DNA of 43,851 nt from Bacillota bacterium (GCA_029239605.1 JARBUO010000039.1:1-43851); one strand, 5' to 3'; positions 9,248-18,473 are shown, numbered from the stretch's first letter. Notes: generated from the sequence alone by a model not told the origin. Numbers and translations are program-made.

Positions 9248-9772
9248 ATGAATTCTGCAGAGCTTGGAAAAAAAATTAAAGAAGCTAGAATCGCCAGAAA
9301 AATGACGCAAAGCGAAGTAGTGGGAACTTTCATCACCAGAAATATGCTGAGTCAGATTGAAAGCGGTACTGCTACGCCTTCCATCAAAACGCTGGAATAC
9401 CTCTCGCGTGTTCTTGACATTCCGCTTTTTCAGCTGATTCCAGATCAAAAGGATGATTCCATTACGGTTTTGAATAGGGCCAAAAAATATCTTTCAGAAG
9501 GTTCTTACGATAAAATCCTGGAAATGGAAGAAGGATACCCTCCGGAGCTGCAGGATGAATTCCGGGCAATTTTTGCAAAAGCCGGACTTAGACTTGCGAA
9601 ACAGCAGCTTCGTTCCGGTTGCTATAAAGACGCCGCCAGACTTTCCCAAAAGGCAATGGAATACGCGGAACAAGGCATCTACGCAAATCCCACGGTAAAG
9701 TCAGAGAGCATTATGATATTGAATCAGGCTGCAAGCAAGTTGAGCCTGGAGTTTCATGAGGATTCACACTGA
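9248..9772 (+). CDS. XRE-family transcriptional regulator
   Basis: This 174-residue protein has an N-terminal helix-turn-helix (about residues 5-62) seen as LGKKIKEARIARKMTQSE and ITRNMLSQIESGTATPS, the Cro/CI-like pattern. A helical C-terminus with possible TPR-like pairs (LRSGCYKDAARLSQKAMEYAE) follows. It probably binds DNA and senses a ligand or peptide through the helical part, but the signal is unknown. It is divergent from the nfeD-floT operon, so that operon or its own promoter is a possible target. The ATG follows AAAGG. Confidence 0.88.
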   Translation: MNSAELGKKIKEARIARKMTQSEVVGTFITRNMLSQIESGTATPSIKTLEYLSRVLDIPLFQLIPDQKDDSITVLNRAKKYLSEGSYDKILEMEEGYPPELQDEFRAIFAKAGLRLAKQQLRSGCYKDAARLSQKAMEYAEQGIYANPTVKSESIMILNQAASKLSLEFHEDSH

Positions 9773-9788
9773 CACGACCCTTCATAAC

Positions 9789-9826
9789 AAAAAACAGCAC
9801 CAGACCTTTTCACATGATCCGGCACC
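9789..9826 (-). terminator. Possible terminator of hemW
   Basis: On the minus strand GGTGCCGGATC pairs with GGTCTGGTGC through several G-U pairs and is followed by a T-rich tract (GTTTTTTG). It lies just after the hemW stop codon and between convergent genes. The stem is imperfect. Confidence 0.45.
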
Positions 9827-9829
9827 ATT

Positions 9830-11095
9830 TTAAAAAATAAATTCTGTTAAAATCGTATTGGAAATATCAATCCCCTTTTTCGTAAACCGCAGCCGATTGC
9901 CGGTATTCACCAAATATTTTTCCCTGATATACCGCTCCATTTGATTCCAATTGTGAGCATAGACCTCCTTTATGGACTCACCAAACCGGGCATGGAATTC
10001 ATTCAGATCAACCCCTTCAATTTTTCTGAGTCCGGTAAAGAGATATTCCGAAATATCATCCTCTCTGGAATTGACATGGTTCCAAACAGTAAATGGACTG
10101 GACACAATGCAGGATGTATTTTTACCCATTGGCTGTTCTGCTATTCCCCCGGCTTTTATATACGCCTTTAAATCTGTCTCGTTGCTGAATCGCTCGCCGT
10201 TCATAAAAGAGTGAGCACCCAAACCCAACCCAAGATAGTTCTCCATGGACCAATATTTCAGATTATGGCGGCATTGATACCCTGCCCGGGAAGCATTGGA
10301 AATCTCATAATGCAGGTATTCCTTTTCGTTCAAAAAAGTCTGGGCATAATGATACATTTCCCGATCCTCTCTGCCGTCAGTCTCAACCAAAGTGCCTTCT
10401 TCTTTCATCTGAAAGAAAGGAGTCCCCTCTTCGATCTGGAGGCTGTAGAAAGAAAGGTGCTCGGGGGCAAGATCTGCCGCTGTGCGCAGCGTTTCTTTCC
10501 AGTGTTCCATGGTCTGCCCGGGGATGGAAAACATTAAATCGATATTGATGTTCAGGAATCCACATTTGCGGGCGAGGGAGTAATTGTCAAAGAAGTCCTT
10601 AGCGCTGTGGGCTCTGCCCAGACGTGTCAGAAGTTCGTTGTCAAAGGACTGGGTGCCGATGCTGAGCCGGTTGATCCCCATCTCGAGATAAGCTTCAAGC
10701 TTCTCCTTGTTCAGCGTCTTTGGGTTGCTTTCTATGGTAATTTCGGTGTCTTTTGCAAGGTCGAAACCCGAGGTCAGTTCCTTGGTCAAATCCCGTAAAA
10801 GCCCAATATTAAGCAGTGACGGCGTTCCTCCTCCGATAAAAATCGAATCTACATAATACTCGTTATGGTACATGTCGGAATACAGTACTATTTCTTTTCG
10901 CAAAGCATCAATGTATGCCTTTTGGTGATCATAGTCTGCCGGAAAGGAAAGAAAATCACAGTAATTACATTTTCTGATGCAAAATGGTATATGGAGATAT
11001 AAGCCCAAGGATTTCCTTGGGCTTATGTTATTACCGTGATTAACTTTTAGAGTACAGCCGTTTTTTTCTCCGGCAGTTTTATTTATTGTCGTCAT
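9830..11095 (-). CDS. hemW: Radical SAM heme chaperone HemW
   Basis: HemW is the former HemN-like protein, a radical-SAM heme-trafficking protein. The radical SAM cluster motif is [10 protein letters not shown] (Cys39, Cys43 and Cys46 from the 421-residue start). [21 protein letters not shown] and [14 protein letters not shown] follow, with a HemN C-terminal domain including [17 protein letters not shown]. The four-residue spacing after the first cysteine and the absence of the HemN N-terminal extension favour HemW over coproporphyrinogen oxidase. The chosen ATG overlaps lepA by 17 bp but has only a weak Shine-Dalgarno sequence. A GTG at residue 18 is possible, but the core fold is unaffected. 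A strong hairpin lies within its first 35 codons. Confidence 0.93.
   Translation of the reverse strand: MTTINKTAGEKNGCTLKVNHGNNISPRKSLGLYLHIPFCIRKCNYCDFLSFPADYDHQKAYIDALRKEIVLYSDMYHNEYYVDSIFIGGGTPSLLNIGLLRDLTKELTSGFDLAKDTEITIESNPKTLNKEKLEAYLEMGINRLSIGTQSFDNELLTRLGRAHSAKDFFDNYSLARKCGFLNINIDLMFSIPGQTMEHWKETLRTAADLAPEHLSFYSLQIEEGTPFFQMKEEGTLVETDGREDREMYHYAQTFLNEKEYLHYEISNASRAGYQCRHNLKYWSMENYLGLGLGAHSFMNGERFSNETDLKAYIKAGGIAEQPMGKNTSCIVSSPFTVWNHVNSREDDISEYLFTGLRKIEGVDLNEFHARFGESIKEVYAHNWNQMERYIREKYLVNTGNRLRFTKKGIDISNTILTEFIF
10999..11026. repeat. Perfect 12-bp hairpin inside the 5' end of hemW
   Basis: ATAAGCCCAAGG (10999-11010) and CCTTGGGCTTAT (11015-11026) are perfect complements around a 4-nt loop. 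In hemW mRNA the stem covers about codons 24-33, just ahead of the radical SAM motif. There is no T-run, so it is not an ordinary terminator. Confidence 0.85.
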
Positions 11096-12890
11096 ATTTC
11101 AGCACCGCTGTAAATGCCTCCTGAGGAACCTCTACACTGCCGAATTGTCTCATCCGCTTCTTTCCTTCCTTCTGCTTTTCCAGAAGTTTTCTCTTTCTCG
11201 AGATGTCTCCGCCATAACATTTGGCCAGTACGTCCTTACGATAGGCTTTTACCGTCTCTCTGGCGATGACCTTCTGGCCGATGGAAGCTTGAATCGGCAC
11301 CTCAAACTGGTGGGGCGGAATAATCTGCTTCAGCTTTTCACAAACAAAGCGTCCCCTGTTATAGGCCTTGGATTCATGAACAATCATGGAGAAAGCATCC
11401 ACCAGATCCTTATTCAGCAGAATATCCATCTTCACCACATTGGACTTTTCGTATCTGACGAATTCATAATCCAGGGAACCATAGCCTCTGGTCTTTGATT
11501 TTAATGCGTCAAAGAAATCATAAATGACTTCGTTCAGCGGCATTTCATAATGCAGTGCGACCCGGCTCTCAGTGATATATTCCATATGCAGCATCTTTCC
11601 TCTGCGCTCCTGGCATATCTCCATAATGCTGCCAACGTATTCCTTCGGAATCATAATGTCCGCTTTTACGATTGGCTCCTGAATGTGGTTGATTAAAAGC
11701 GGCGATGGGAGGTTGGAAGGGTTTTGAATCATTTCTTCCGTTCCGTCATTCATGACCACCTTATAGATTACGCTGGGGGAAGTAGTGATGATACCAAGAT
11801 CAAATTCTCTCTCCAGTCTCTCCACGATGATTTCCATATGGAGAAGTCCCAGAAAACCGCAGCGGAATCCAAATCCAAGGGCTGTGGAGGTTTCCGGCTC
11901 AAAATGGAATGCGGCGTCATTGACCTGCAGCTTTTCCAGCGCATCTTTAACATTCTCATATTTTTCTCCCTCGGCGGGATAAATTCCACAGTAAACCATG
12001 GGCTGAACCTTCTTATAACCCGGAAGGGCTTCCTCGGTGGGATCTTGATCCAAAGTAATGGTATCTCCCACTCTGGCATCCGCAACCTGCTTTATGCTGG
12101 CACAGATATAACCTACCTCTCCGGCAGAAAGTTCACTGACAGGCATAGGGCCTGGTGAGTATACACCGACCTCTGTAACCTCATATTTCTTTTTTGTATT
12201 CATCAGGCGGATCACATCACCTTTTTTAACCTTGCCGTCAAAGACACGGGTGTAGATGACAACACCGCGATAATTATCGTAGTAAGAGTCAAAGATTAAA
12301 GCCTTGAGCTTAGCCCCTGCATCACCGCTTGGCGCCGGAACCTTCTCTACCACCGCTTCCAGAACCTCCTCGATGCCGATTCCCTCCTTGGCGGAAATCA
12401 ACGGAGCATCATGCGCGTCAATACCAATGATATCCTCAATTTCCAGCTTGGCTTCATCGGGTCTTGCACTGGCCAGATCAATTTTGTTGATTACCGGCAA
12501 AATTTCCAGTTCTTCATCCAAAGCCAGATAAACGTTGGCAAGGGTCTGGGCTTCCACTCCCTGGGTTGCATCCACGATCAAAAGTGCTCCCTCGCAGGCA
12601 GCAAGACTTCGGGAAACTTCATAGGTAAAGTCCACATGTCCCGGTGTATCGATCAGATTGAAAATGTATTCCTTTCCATTTTTCGCACGATAAGCAAGCC
12701 TCGTTGTCTGAAGTTTGATGGTGATGCCGCGTTCCCTTTCCAGATCCATGTTGTCCAAAAACTGTTCCTTCATTTCCCGGTGGGATACGAGGCCGGTATT
12801 TTCAATGATGCGGTCTGCCAGAGTGGATTTGCCATGATCTATATGCGCGATAATACAGAAATTTCTTATCAATTGCTGGTACGAATTCAT
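11079..12890 (-). CDS. lepA: Elongation factor 4 (LepA), ribosomal back-translocase
   Basis: LepA/EF4 is a translational GTPase. G motifs are seen as [13 protein letters not shown] (G1), [14 protein letters not shown] (G3) and NKIDLASA (G4), and the LepA C-terminal domain includes [22 protein letters not shown] 12 bp upstream (12902) is in frame but lies within the Shine-Dalgarno sequence GGGAGGAACA. That sequence points to the ATG at 12890-12888 (MNSYQQ), giving 603 residues, the family norm. It sits between the yqxA-like gene and hemW, as in Bacillus, and is likely co-transcribed with hemW. Confidence 0.97.
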   Translation of the reverse strand: MNSYQQLIRNFCIIAHIDHGKSTLADRIIENTGLVSHREMKEQFLDNMDLERERGITIKLQTTRLAYRAKNGKEYIFNLIDTPGHVDFTYEVSRSLAACEGALLIVDATQGVEAQTLANVYLALDEELEILPVINKIDLASARPDEAKLEIEDIIGIDAHDAPLISAKEGIGIEEVLEAVVEKVPAPSGDAGAKLKALIFDSYYDNYRGVVIYTRVFDGKVKKGDVIRLMNTKKKYEVTEVGVYSPGPMPVSELSAGEVGYICASIKQVADARVGDTITLDQDPTEEALPGYKKVQPMVYCGIYPAEGEKYENVKDALEKLQVNDAAFHFEPETSTALGFGFRCGFLGLLHMEIIVERLEREFDLGIITTSPSVIYKVVMNDGTEEMIQNPSNLPSPLLINHIQEPIVKADIMIPKEYVGSIMEICQERRGKMLHMEYITESRVALHYEMPLNEVIYDFFDALKSKTRGYGSLDYEFVRYEKSNVVKMDILLNKDLVDAFSMIVHESKAYNRGRFVCEKLKQIIPPHQFEVPIQASIGQKVIARETVKAYRKDVLAKCYGGDISRKRKLLEKQKEGKKRMRQFGSVEVPQEAFTAVLKYDDNK

Positions 12891-12970
12891 TGTTCCTCCC
12901 AATATATTATCAAGTATTTCTCATTTTGCTTCGTTATACAGCGTCCATTATACCACACCAGCATCTCGCT

Positions 12971-13294
12971 TTACAATATCTCTGTTTTAAATACGTTATA
13001 GTCCCGTTCAGGCTCTGTGATTCCGAGGAACCCCTGAATTCCAGAAACGGCAGTGTCCAGTCTTTCTGTGACACTGCCGGTGAGTTCACTCCAGTCAGCC
13101 TTTAGCTCACTGATATTGATTGCTGCACTTTTTCCGAACATGGATAGCGTAAGATAATCTGCATTGACCCTTCGAACCTGAAGCGACAGCTTTCCAGGCT
13201 GATCCATCATATCAGAATAGGCTTCATCCACAGCTGTAAAACCGTAAACAGCTGCAAATACAAGAATAAACAAAATCGCTTTTTTTAGTCTCAT
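12971..13294 (-). CDS. Small membrane-anchored protein at the yqxA position
   Basis: This 107-residue protein has a positively charged start and one hydrophobic segment (about residues 5-23, KKAILFILVFAAVYGF), consistent with a signal anchor or signal peptide. A soluble extracytoplasmic part with no recognisable catalytic motif follows. Its place between spoIIP and lepA, and its size and topology, match Bacillus yqxA (DUF3679), a protein of unknown role. I base the name on synteny rather than on sequence identity. The ATG follows AAGGGAAC. Confidence 0.75.
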   Translation of the reverse strand: MRLKKAILFILVFAAVYGFTAVDEAYSDMMDQPGKLSLQVRRVNADYLTLSMFGKSAAINISELKADWSELTGSVTERLDTAVSGIQGFLGITEPERDYNVFKTEIL

Positions 13295-13394
13295 GATGTT
13301 CCCTTAATCAATCTCTGGAATACAGGGCAGCTTATGTTTTCCTGAATTACAGAGTACTGATTCCTTTGCTTTCGTATAGTTTAGTATTATTTTA

Positions 13395-14480
13395 TTATTG
13401 ATTTTCTTTGATTACTTCAGTTAGAACTTTCGCAAAGTACTTTGCAGTGATCTTTGTCTGATCAATGGTATTTTCATTGTTCCCCACTTCCAAAAGAATG
13501 TGGTTGTCAGCTACATACTGGTTAAATTTATATGGCTTTTCAATAATCTTTCCGCCAAATCCCGGATACATCTCCTCAGCTTTTTTATTGATTTTATTGG
13601 CAAAAGATCGCAGTGCTTCAACGTTGGGATTACCGGTTCCGATTACAAGACTGTAGCCTGCCATTGTCTCGCTGTTTATACTGACTGTTTTGGCCACATT
13701 CCCGACATATCCCGCTGCATCTCTATGTAGGTCGATTACGATTTTATCCGAATCATAACTTGCCATCAACGTCTTAATGGTCTCAAGTGACCTGGAGTAA
13801 GACTGATTATAAGACGGAGAGTCGTGAATGGTCTTATCGTGAACAACCTGAATTCCCGCCTTACGCAGTTCTTCGGTCATAATATCTCCAACCTCCCGGA
13901 CTGTTCCATATTCCTGAAGGGAATGGAAATTGCCTTCCGTCACCGGCTGGTAGGATTCTGTTGCATGGGTATGATAAATGATGACCACCGGTTTTTTAAC
14001 ATCCACATCGGCAGGAGTAGGATTGGGCACCTCAGCGGTGATACCGGAATCTGTTGTTTGTTCCGGACTGGCAGTGCCGCTCTTTTCGATATCCTCCGGC
14101 GTGAAGAAATATCCTGGGTCTTCTTCCGCAAGATCATCGTTCAGAACCTTTGCTCCAGGAAACATGGAGCCCATCATCCCTTTTAACAGACCGGAAGACT
14201 TTTCATTCTCCAAAAGATCTGCCTCGCCGTTCTGGTCAGGTAACGTTGCAAGAGCCTCTCTTGATTCAAAAGAACTCCTGCTTACCGTGGGGAAGATATT
14301 CCCGATATACATTTTCCCAACATCTTCTTTTTTTCCATCAAGCAGCCCAAAGGGACCACCGTGCAGAAACGAAATCAAAATAAAACCGGAGACAACCCAG
14401 AACAGTAAGGTCATGATTCCCAGTCTTCCGCTTCCAGGTTTCCTCCTGCCGCCATATGCCCCGTATCTTCTTTTTTTCAT
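13395..14480 (-). CDS. spoIIP: Stage II sporulation protein P (peptidoglycan hydrolase)
   Basis: SpoIIP is the amidase/endopeptidase of the SpoIIDMP engulfment complex that remodels septal peptidoglycan during sporulation. The 361-residue protein has a basic N-terminus, one membrane anchor (about residues 20-42, MTLLFWVVSGFILISFLHGG), a linker rich in charged residues, and the catalytic SpoIIP domain (about 165-361). That domain contains VVIIYHTHATESYQP, DKIVIDLHRDAAG and ILLEVGNNENT. The ATG follows GAGGAG. It lies 28 bp after gpr, the classic gpr-spoIIP pair, which implies sporulation-specific expression. Confidence 0.95.
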   Translation of the reverse strand: MKKRRYGAYGGRRKPGSGRLGIMTLLFWVVSGFILISFLHGGPFGLLDGKKEDVGKMYIGNIFPTVSRSSFESREALATLPDQNGEADLLENEKSSGLLKGMMGSMFPGAKVLNDDLAEEDPGYFFTPEDIEKSGTASPEQTTDSGITAEVPNPTPADVDVKKPVVIIYHTHATESYQPVTEGNFHSLQEYGTVREVGDIMTEELRKAGIQVVHDKTIHDSPSYNQSYSRSLETIKTLMASYDSDKIVIDLHRDAAGYVGNVAKTVSINSETMAGYSLVIGTGNPNVEALRSFANKINKKAEEMYPGFGGKIIEKPYKFNQYVADNHILLEVGNNENTIDQTKITAKYFAKVLTEVIKENQ

Positions 14481-14508
14481 TGATTTAACTCCTCAACACT
14501 CAGCAATA

Positions 14509-15399
14509 CTAAGAGTATATGCCGGGATGAAGTGTTATATTAATTCCATTTGCAATTATATCGGAAAAATCCTTGATCACCTGGTCGATATCCGTTGCGG
14601 TTACAATCATTTGATATCCATTGTCATCAAGGTATTGCTCCGCACCGTCTGGATCGCTAAGGAAGCCGCTGAGGTTGTCCAAAATCAAGGTTTTCGTATC
14701 GATGACAGTAGGAACTCCGATGGCAATCACCTTAATACCAAGAGTTGACTCATTCAGCTGTTTCCTCATATTTCCGGTCCCTGCTCCCGGTGAAATTCCC
14801 GTATCGCTGATCTGGATCGTGGTGCTGATTCTATCCACATTTCTTGCCGCCAGAGAATCAATCGCAATGATTACTTCAGGCTTGGCAATCTTTGCTGCAC
14901 TTTGAATCAAATCAGCAGTCTCCATTCCGGTGGAACCCATCACTCCGGGGATAAAGCCGCTTACGCATGAAATCTCATTGTCGCTGTCGGTATCATACAT
15001 TAAAAAGTAATGCCTTGTGACCTTAACCTTGGCAACCGTATACGGACCAAGAGAATCCGGAGTTACCTTATCGTTGCCAAGTCCAATAATGAGCACCTTG
15101 AGCTTGCTGTGGAATTTGATCAATTTTTTTAATTCAATCGACAGGGCCATAGCCGCTTTTTCCTTAATTTCCTCCCGGCCGTCCACTGCACTGTCGATCT
15201 CCAGTGTAATGTAGTTGCCGATGGGCTTACTCAAGATCTTGCTGCCGTGTTCATCGGTTATTTTAATCCGCGTGATATCCACCGCATCCTCATAATGATC
15301 GGTATCAACCTCCACGCCTTTTATTTCGATCTTCTCCTCCTGATTTTCGGAATCGTAGATTTCCTTATTTTCAATGGCCAAATCCGTTCTGAATTTCAT
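14509..15399 (-). CDS. gpr: Germination protease GPR
   Basis: GPR degrades small acid-soluble spore proteins at germination and is made as a zymogen in the forespore. The 296-residue protein starts FRTDLAIENKEIYD, the expected pro-region and cleavage context, and contains VLIIGLGNDKVTPDSLGP, VSGFIPGVMGSTGMETADLIQ, AIDSLAARNVDRI and TIQISDTGISPGAGTGN, all strongly conserved in GPR. Length is close to the usual 320-370, slightly short. It is divergent from rpsT, as in Bacillus. No forespore promoter was confidently seen upstream. Confidence 0.96.
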   Translation of the reverse strand: MKFRTDLAIENKEIYDSENQEEKIEIKGVEVDTDHYEDAVDITRIKITDEHGSKILSKPIGNYITLEIDSAVDGREEIKEKAAMALSIELKKLIKFHSKLKVLIIGLGNDKVTPDSLGPYTVAKVKVTRHYFLMYDTDSDNEISCVSGFIPGVMGSTGMETADLIQSAAKIAKPEVIIAIDSLAARNVDRISTTIQISDTGISPGAGTGNMRKQLNESTLGIKVIAIGVPTVIDTKTLILDNLSGFLSDPDGAEQYLDDNGYQMIVTATDIDQVIKDFSDIIANGINITLHPGIYS

Positions 15400-15460
15400 C
15401 GTGCTTTTTCTCTCTTTCCATCGGTCTACATTGCGGTAATGAACTTTTTATATTTTTGCC

Positions 15461-15489
15461 TTGCATTTTCCATTCTATTCATGTATACT
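15461..15489 (+). promoter_or_regulatory. Predicted sigma-A promoter of rpsT
   Basis: TTGCAT (15461-15466) and TATACT (15484-15489) are separated by 17 bp, 37 bp before the rpsT start codon. Confidence 0.75.
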
Positions 15490-15525
15490 CAAACTTGCGA
15501 TATTTTGCGAAAGTGGGGTGAAATA

Positions 15526-15795
15526 ATGGCGAATATCAAATCAGCAAAGAAAAGAATCAGCGTCATCGCAAAGAAGACAGCGATCAACAGAAGAGTTAAG
15601 TCTCATCTGAAGGCAATCGTGAAGAATTTTGACGGAGCAATCGCTACCGGAGATTTTGACACAGCAAAAGCTAAGCTGGCTTTAGCAGAAAAGAAACTGA
15701 TGCAGGCAGCTGCAAAAGGAACCATTCATAAGAATGCTGCTTCCAGAAAAGTTTCCAGAATGACGACCAGATTCAACAAAGCAAAAGCAGAATAA
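15526..15795 (+). CDS. rpsT: 30S ribosomal protein S20
   Basis: S20 is a 16S rRNA-binding protein of the small subunit. The frame is open further upstream, but the real start is the ATG at 15526 (MANIKSAKKRISV), behind GGGGTG. It gives 89 residues, the usual length. The Lys/Arg-rich helical protein contains NRRVKSHLKAIVK and KGTIHKNAASRKVSRMTTRFNK. It has its own promoter and a strong terminator, and is monocistronic and divergent from gpr. Confidence 0.97.
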   Translation: MANIKSAKKRISVIAKKTAINRRVKSHLKAIVKNFDGAIATGDFDTAKAKLALAEKKLMQAAAKGTIHKNAASRKVSRMTTRFNKAKAE

Positions 15796-15848
15796 TCTCA
15801 CCCGTCCCCACAGTGCATAAGTTAAATGCACAAAATATGGAAACAATT

Positions 15849-15898
15849 AATCATGCCAGAGCTGGCGGTGTCTCCCAGTTCATGGCATGATTTATTTT
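15849..15898 (+). terminator. Intrinsic terminator of rpsT
   Basis: AATCATGCCA (15849-15858) pairs with TGGCATGATT (15883-15892). The stem continues inward through GAGCTGG/CCAGTTC, and TTATTTT follows. Confidence 0.85.
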
Positions 15899-15925
15899 GC
15901 CCGTAAACAAGGAATGACATAGGCG

Positions 15926-16202
15926 AGACAAACGGATAAAGAAAGAAATACGATCCAAAATTGCAGGAACAATCCCACCAACCGTGGCTGAAAGCAGCTG
16001 TCGGAAGGTTTTTTCAGCACTCTCCGCTTAATTGAGCAGCTTGTTCAGCTACTGTCAAACACGGTTTACGCCGTGATTTGTTTGACAGCCTGAACATAGC
16101 GAAATGAAGCGCTTCGAGTGCCAAAAACCTGACCTGCTGATGAATCCGCGGTTGGTGGGTTTATTTTACTTGTGGGTCTCTGTAAGCTTTATCCGTTTAT
16201 CT
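15926..16202. repeat. 277-bp imperfect palindrome, possible structured RNA or MITE-like element
   Basis: The noncoding gap between rpsT and the convergent amidohydrolase (15796-16215) is filled, after the rpsT terminator, by a sequence whose halves pair along most of their length. The ends are 15926-15941 and 16187-16202 (15 of 16 complementary, ending AAACGGATAAAG/CTTTATCCGTTT). The middle arms are 15974-15987 and 16146-16159 (CCCACCAACCG/CGGTTGGTGGG). Further in, 15995-16021 pairs imperfectly with 16116-16139, GTTCAG (16043-16048) pairs with CTGAAC (16090-16095), and CTGTCAAA (16052-16059) pairs with TTTGACAG (16081-16088). CACGG/CCGTG forms the apex. No open reading frame, recognised RNA family or clear target-site duplication was found. 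Confidence 0.8.
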
Positions 16203-16215
16203 ATGAATTATGGTT

Positions 16216-17391
16216 CTATTCAAGGAGCTTTAAAACCGACATCACCAGCAATTGAATTCCAATTCCGATGCAGCTTTCATCTACTTCAAAACCGCTGGAG
16301 TGTATCCCCTCATTTTCCCTTCCTTTATAGCCGCTCCCAAGAAAGAAAAATGCTCCCGGCACCTTTTCCAGATAGTAAGAAAAGTCCTCCACGCCCATGG
16401 TCGGTTCCTTCAGTTCTACAACCTTTTCGACTGCGGTCTCGCAAATGACTGCATTTTTCACGGTATCCACAACGATGTTATCATTGGTTAATACCGGATA
16501 TCCTTTTTTGAATTTTACTTCCGCTCTTGCGCCGTAAGCCTTTGCTGTAGATTGCGCCATTTCTTTCAATCTGGCTTTTAGAAATTCCCTGCTGAAACTG
16601 TCAAGAGCCCGAATGGTGCCCTCCAAAACCACCGTGTCAGCAATCAGGTTGACGGCTGTGCCGCCGTGGATGATTCCGAAGGTAATAACTGCAGGATTCA
16701 GCGGGCTGATATTTCTTGCTACAATACTCTGGGCCCCGCATATAATCTGCGATGCGGCAGCAATGGCATCGACGCCCATTTCAGGATATGCGCCATGGCT
16801 GTGCTTTCCTTTTACGGTAATCTGAAACGTATCTGATGAAGCATGAACCTTTCCGTATTTTATGCCTATGGTTCCGGCCGGTAAATCAGGCTTTACATGC
16901 AAACCGAGGATGAAATCAGTTTTGGGACTTAAGCAGCCTCTTCGGATCATGCGCCGTGCACCTCCGGTTGTTTCTTCCGCTGGTTGAAATATAAATTTAA
17001 CATTTCCGTTCAATTCATCCTTAATTTCATTCAACACCCTTGCAGTTCCAAGAACTACAGCCATATGGACATCATGTCCGCAAGCATGCATGAGCCCCTT
17101 TCTTCTGGATGCAAACGGAAGGAGAACCGTCTCCTGAATCGGCAGAGCATCCATATCGGCACGAAGTGCCACAGTTTTCTTTTCAATGCTTTTATGTATA
17201 GAACCAACGACTCCGGTGGAAAGCACTTCCTGATAATCAATCTTCATTGTGCTCAGCTCCCGCTTAATACGCTCTGCTGTCCGACACTCTTCATTTCCAA
17301 GTTCAGGCCATTGATGCAAGTCCTGCCGGATGCTTACTGCCCATTTCTCCGCTTCTTTTACCAATTCATCCAATTTCACATGACTGACCAA
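16216..17391 (-). CDS. M20 family amidohydrolase (N-acyl-amino-acid / hippurate hydrolase type)
   Basis: This 391-residue metallohydrolase probably deacylates N-acyl amino acids. The M20D marks are LRADMDALPIQE, HACGHDVHMAVVLG (metal ligands), FIFQPAEETTGGARRMI (catalytic Glu region), HSHGAYPEMGVDAI (dimerisation domain) and MGVEDFSYYLEKVPGAFFFLG (C-terminal metal His region). It lacks a signal peptide, so it is cytosolic. The start is TTG at 17391, chosen because GGGAGGG lies 9-10 nt upstream. It is divergent from the LD-carboxypeptidase gene, and its 3' end stops 13 bp from the palindromic element. Confidence 0.93.
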   Translation of the reverse strand: MVSHVKLDELVKEAEKWAVSIRQDLHQWPELGNEECRTAERIKRELSTMKIDYQEVLSTGVVGSIHKSIEKKTVALRADMDALPIQETVLLPFASRRKGLMHACGHDVHMAVVLGTARVLNEIKDELNGNVKFIFQPAEETTGGARRMIRRGCLSPKTDFILGLHVKPDLPAGTIGIKYGKVHASSDTFQITVKGKHSHGAYPEMGVDAIAAASQIICGAQSIVARNISPLNPAVITFGIIHGGTAVNLIADTVVLEGTIRALDSFSREFLKARLKEMAQSTAKAYGARAEVKFKKGYPVLTNDNIVVDTVKNAVICETAVEKVVELKEPTMGVEDFSYYLEKVPGAFFFLGSGYKGRENEGIHSSGFEVDESCIGIGIQLLVMSVLKLLE

Positions 17392-17479
17392 GTTGAAATC
17401 CCTCCCCGCGGTATTAATTGCTAACCTGTATTAATATAATATTAAGCAGAAATGAGATTTATGAGGAGGTACTTGCAGA

Positions 17480-18421
17480 ATGTCCGTTATGTTAAAGCCG
17501 AAATGTCTGAAGCCTGGTGACCGGATCGCTTTGATTGCTCCTTCGTCGCCTGTAACGGAGGAGAAACTGGAGCTTTCTGTTAATTCCGTTAAGTTTCTGG
17601 GACTAAAACCCGTTCTATACCCTTCTGCTTCCATGTCACATGGGTATTTATCAGGGCCGGATGATATCAGAGCAGCCGATGTAAATGATGCGTTTTTAAA
17701 TCCTGATATCGATGGTATTTTCTGTGTAAGGGGCGGATATGGGATGACACGGATATTGAATAAAATAGATTATAAAGCCATTGCCAAGCATCCGAAGCTC
17801 CTCCTTGGGTACAGTGACATCACAGGGCTCCATGTGGCACTCAATCAAAAGTGCAGGCTCATCACGCTGCATTCCCCCATGCCCTCCCGAGGCTGGAATA
17901 CACTGGATGCCGTTACGCTGGAGTGCCTTACCAAGTGCCTGTTATCACCGGAGCCTATGGGAACTGCACCGGACGTCGAAGGGGAACCGATTGAAGTTTT
18001 ATATCCCGGCATTGCCGAAGGGCAAATAATCGGAGGAAACCTCTCCCTGCTTGCGGCTACCTTGGGCACCCCTTATGAGATTGATACCAGAAACAAAATT
18101 CTTTTTATCGAAGAGGTAGAGGAACGGCATTACAAGATTGACCGCGGCTTGACAAGCCTTGCCCTTGCTGGGAAATTTGATGATTGCGCCGGAATCATTT
18201 TGGGAACCTGGGCTGACTGCGGCGACCCTGATCTGGAGCCCGGTCACAATCTGACGCTGAACGAGATTTTTGATGAAATCATCAAACCCTTTGGCAAGCC
18301 CACCATCAACAATTTCAGAGCGGGTCACATTTACCCGCAGATCACAATACCAATGGGGGTAAAAACCAGGTTGGATGCCAACAAGGGCACCGTTACCTTC
18401 CTTGAAGCAGCCACCCAATGA
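17480..18421 (+). CDS. LD-carboxypeptidase (peptidase S66 family)
   Basis: S66 peptidases cleave L,D bonds in murein tetrapeptides or microcin-type adducts in the cytoplasm. The 313-residue protein starts KPGDRIALIAPSSPV. It has VRGGYGMTRIL, the nucleophile elbow LLGYSDITGLH (Ser112), LFIEEVEERHYKIDR (Glu near 211) and FRAGHIYPQITIPMG (His283), which together are the Ser-Glu-His triad. Length is normal. The ATG follows GAGGAGG. Together with the divergent amidohydrolase it may serve recycling of peptides or murein fragments. That link is inference from proximity only. Confidence 0.93.
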   Translation: MSVMLKPKCLKPGDRIALIAPSSPVTEEKLELSVNSVKFLGLKPVLYPSASMSHGYLSGPDDIRAADVNDAFLNPDIDGIFCVRGGYGMTRILNKIDYKAIAKHPKLLLGYSDITGLHVALNQKCRLITLHSPMPSRGWNTLDAVTLECLTKCLLSPEPMGTAPDVEGEPIEVLYPGIAEGQIIGGNLSLLAATLGTPYEIDTRNKILFIEEVEERHYKIDRGLTSLALAGKFDDCAGIILGTWADCGDPDLEPGHNLTLNEIFDEIIKPFGKPTINNFRAGHIYPQITIPMGVKTRLDANKGTVTFLEAATQ

Positions 18422-18473
18422 AGAAAAGAAAAAAGCTGCCCAATGCGGAAAAGAAAAAGTTGTGATAAATCCC

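Noticed and set aside
13978-14748. Open frame of 256 codons on the plus strand
   Set aside because: It is antisense to spoIIP and gpr, which have conserved catalytic motifs on the other strand.
15247-15525. Upstream in-frame extension of rpsT to a 182-residue protein
   Set aside because: The extension reads antisense through gpr. A strong promoter, Shine-Dalgarno and family length fix the start at 15526.
15926-16202. Reading the palindrome as a 6S, SRP or T-box RNA
   Set aside because: It lacks the known sequence motifs of these families, and a leader role is excluded because both flanking genes converge on it.
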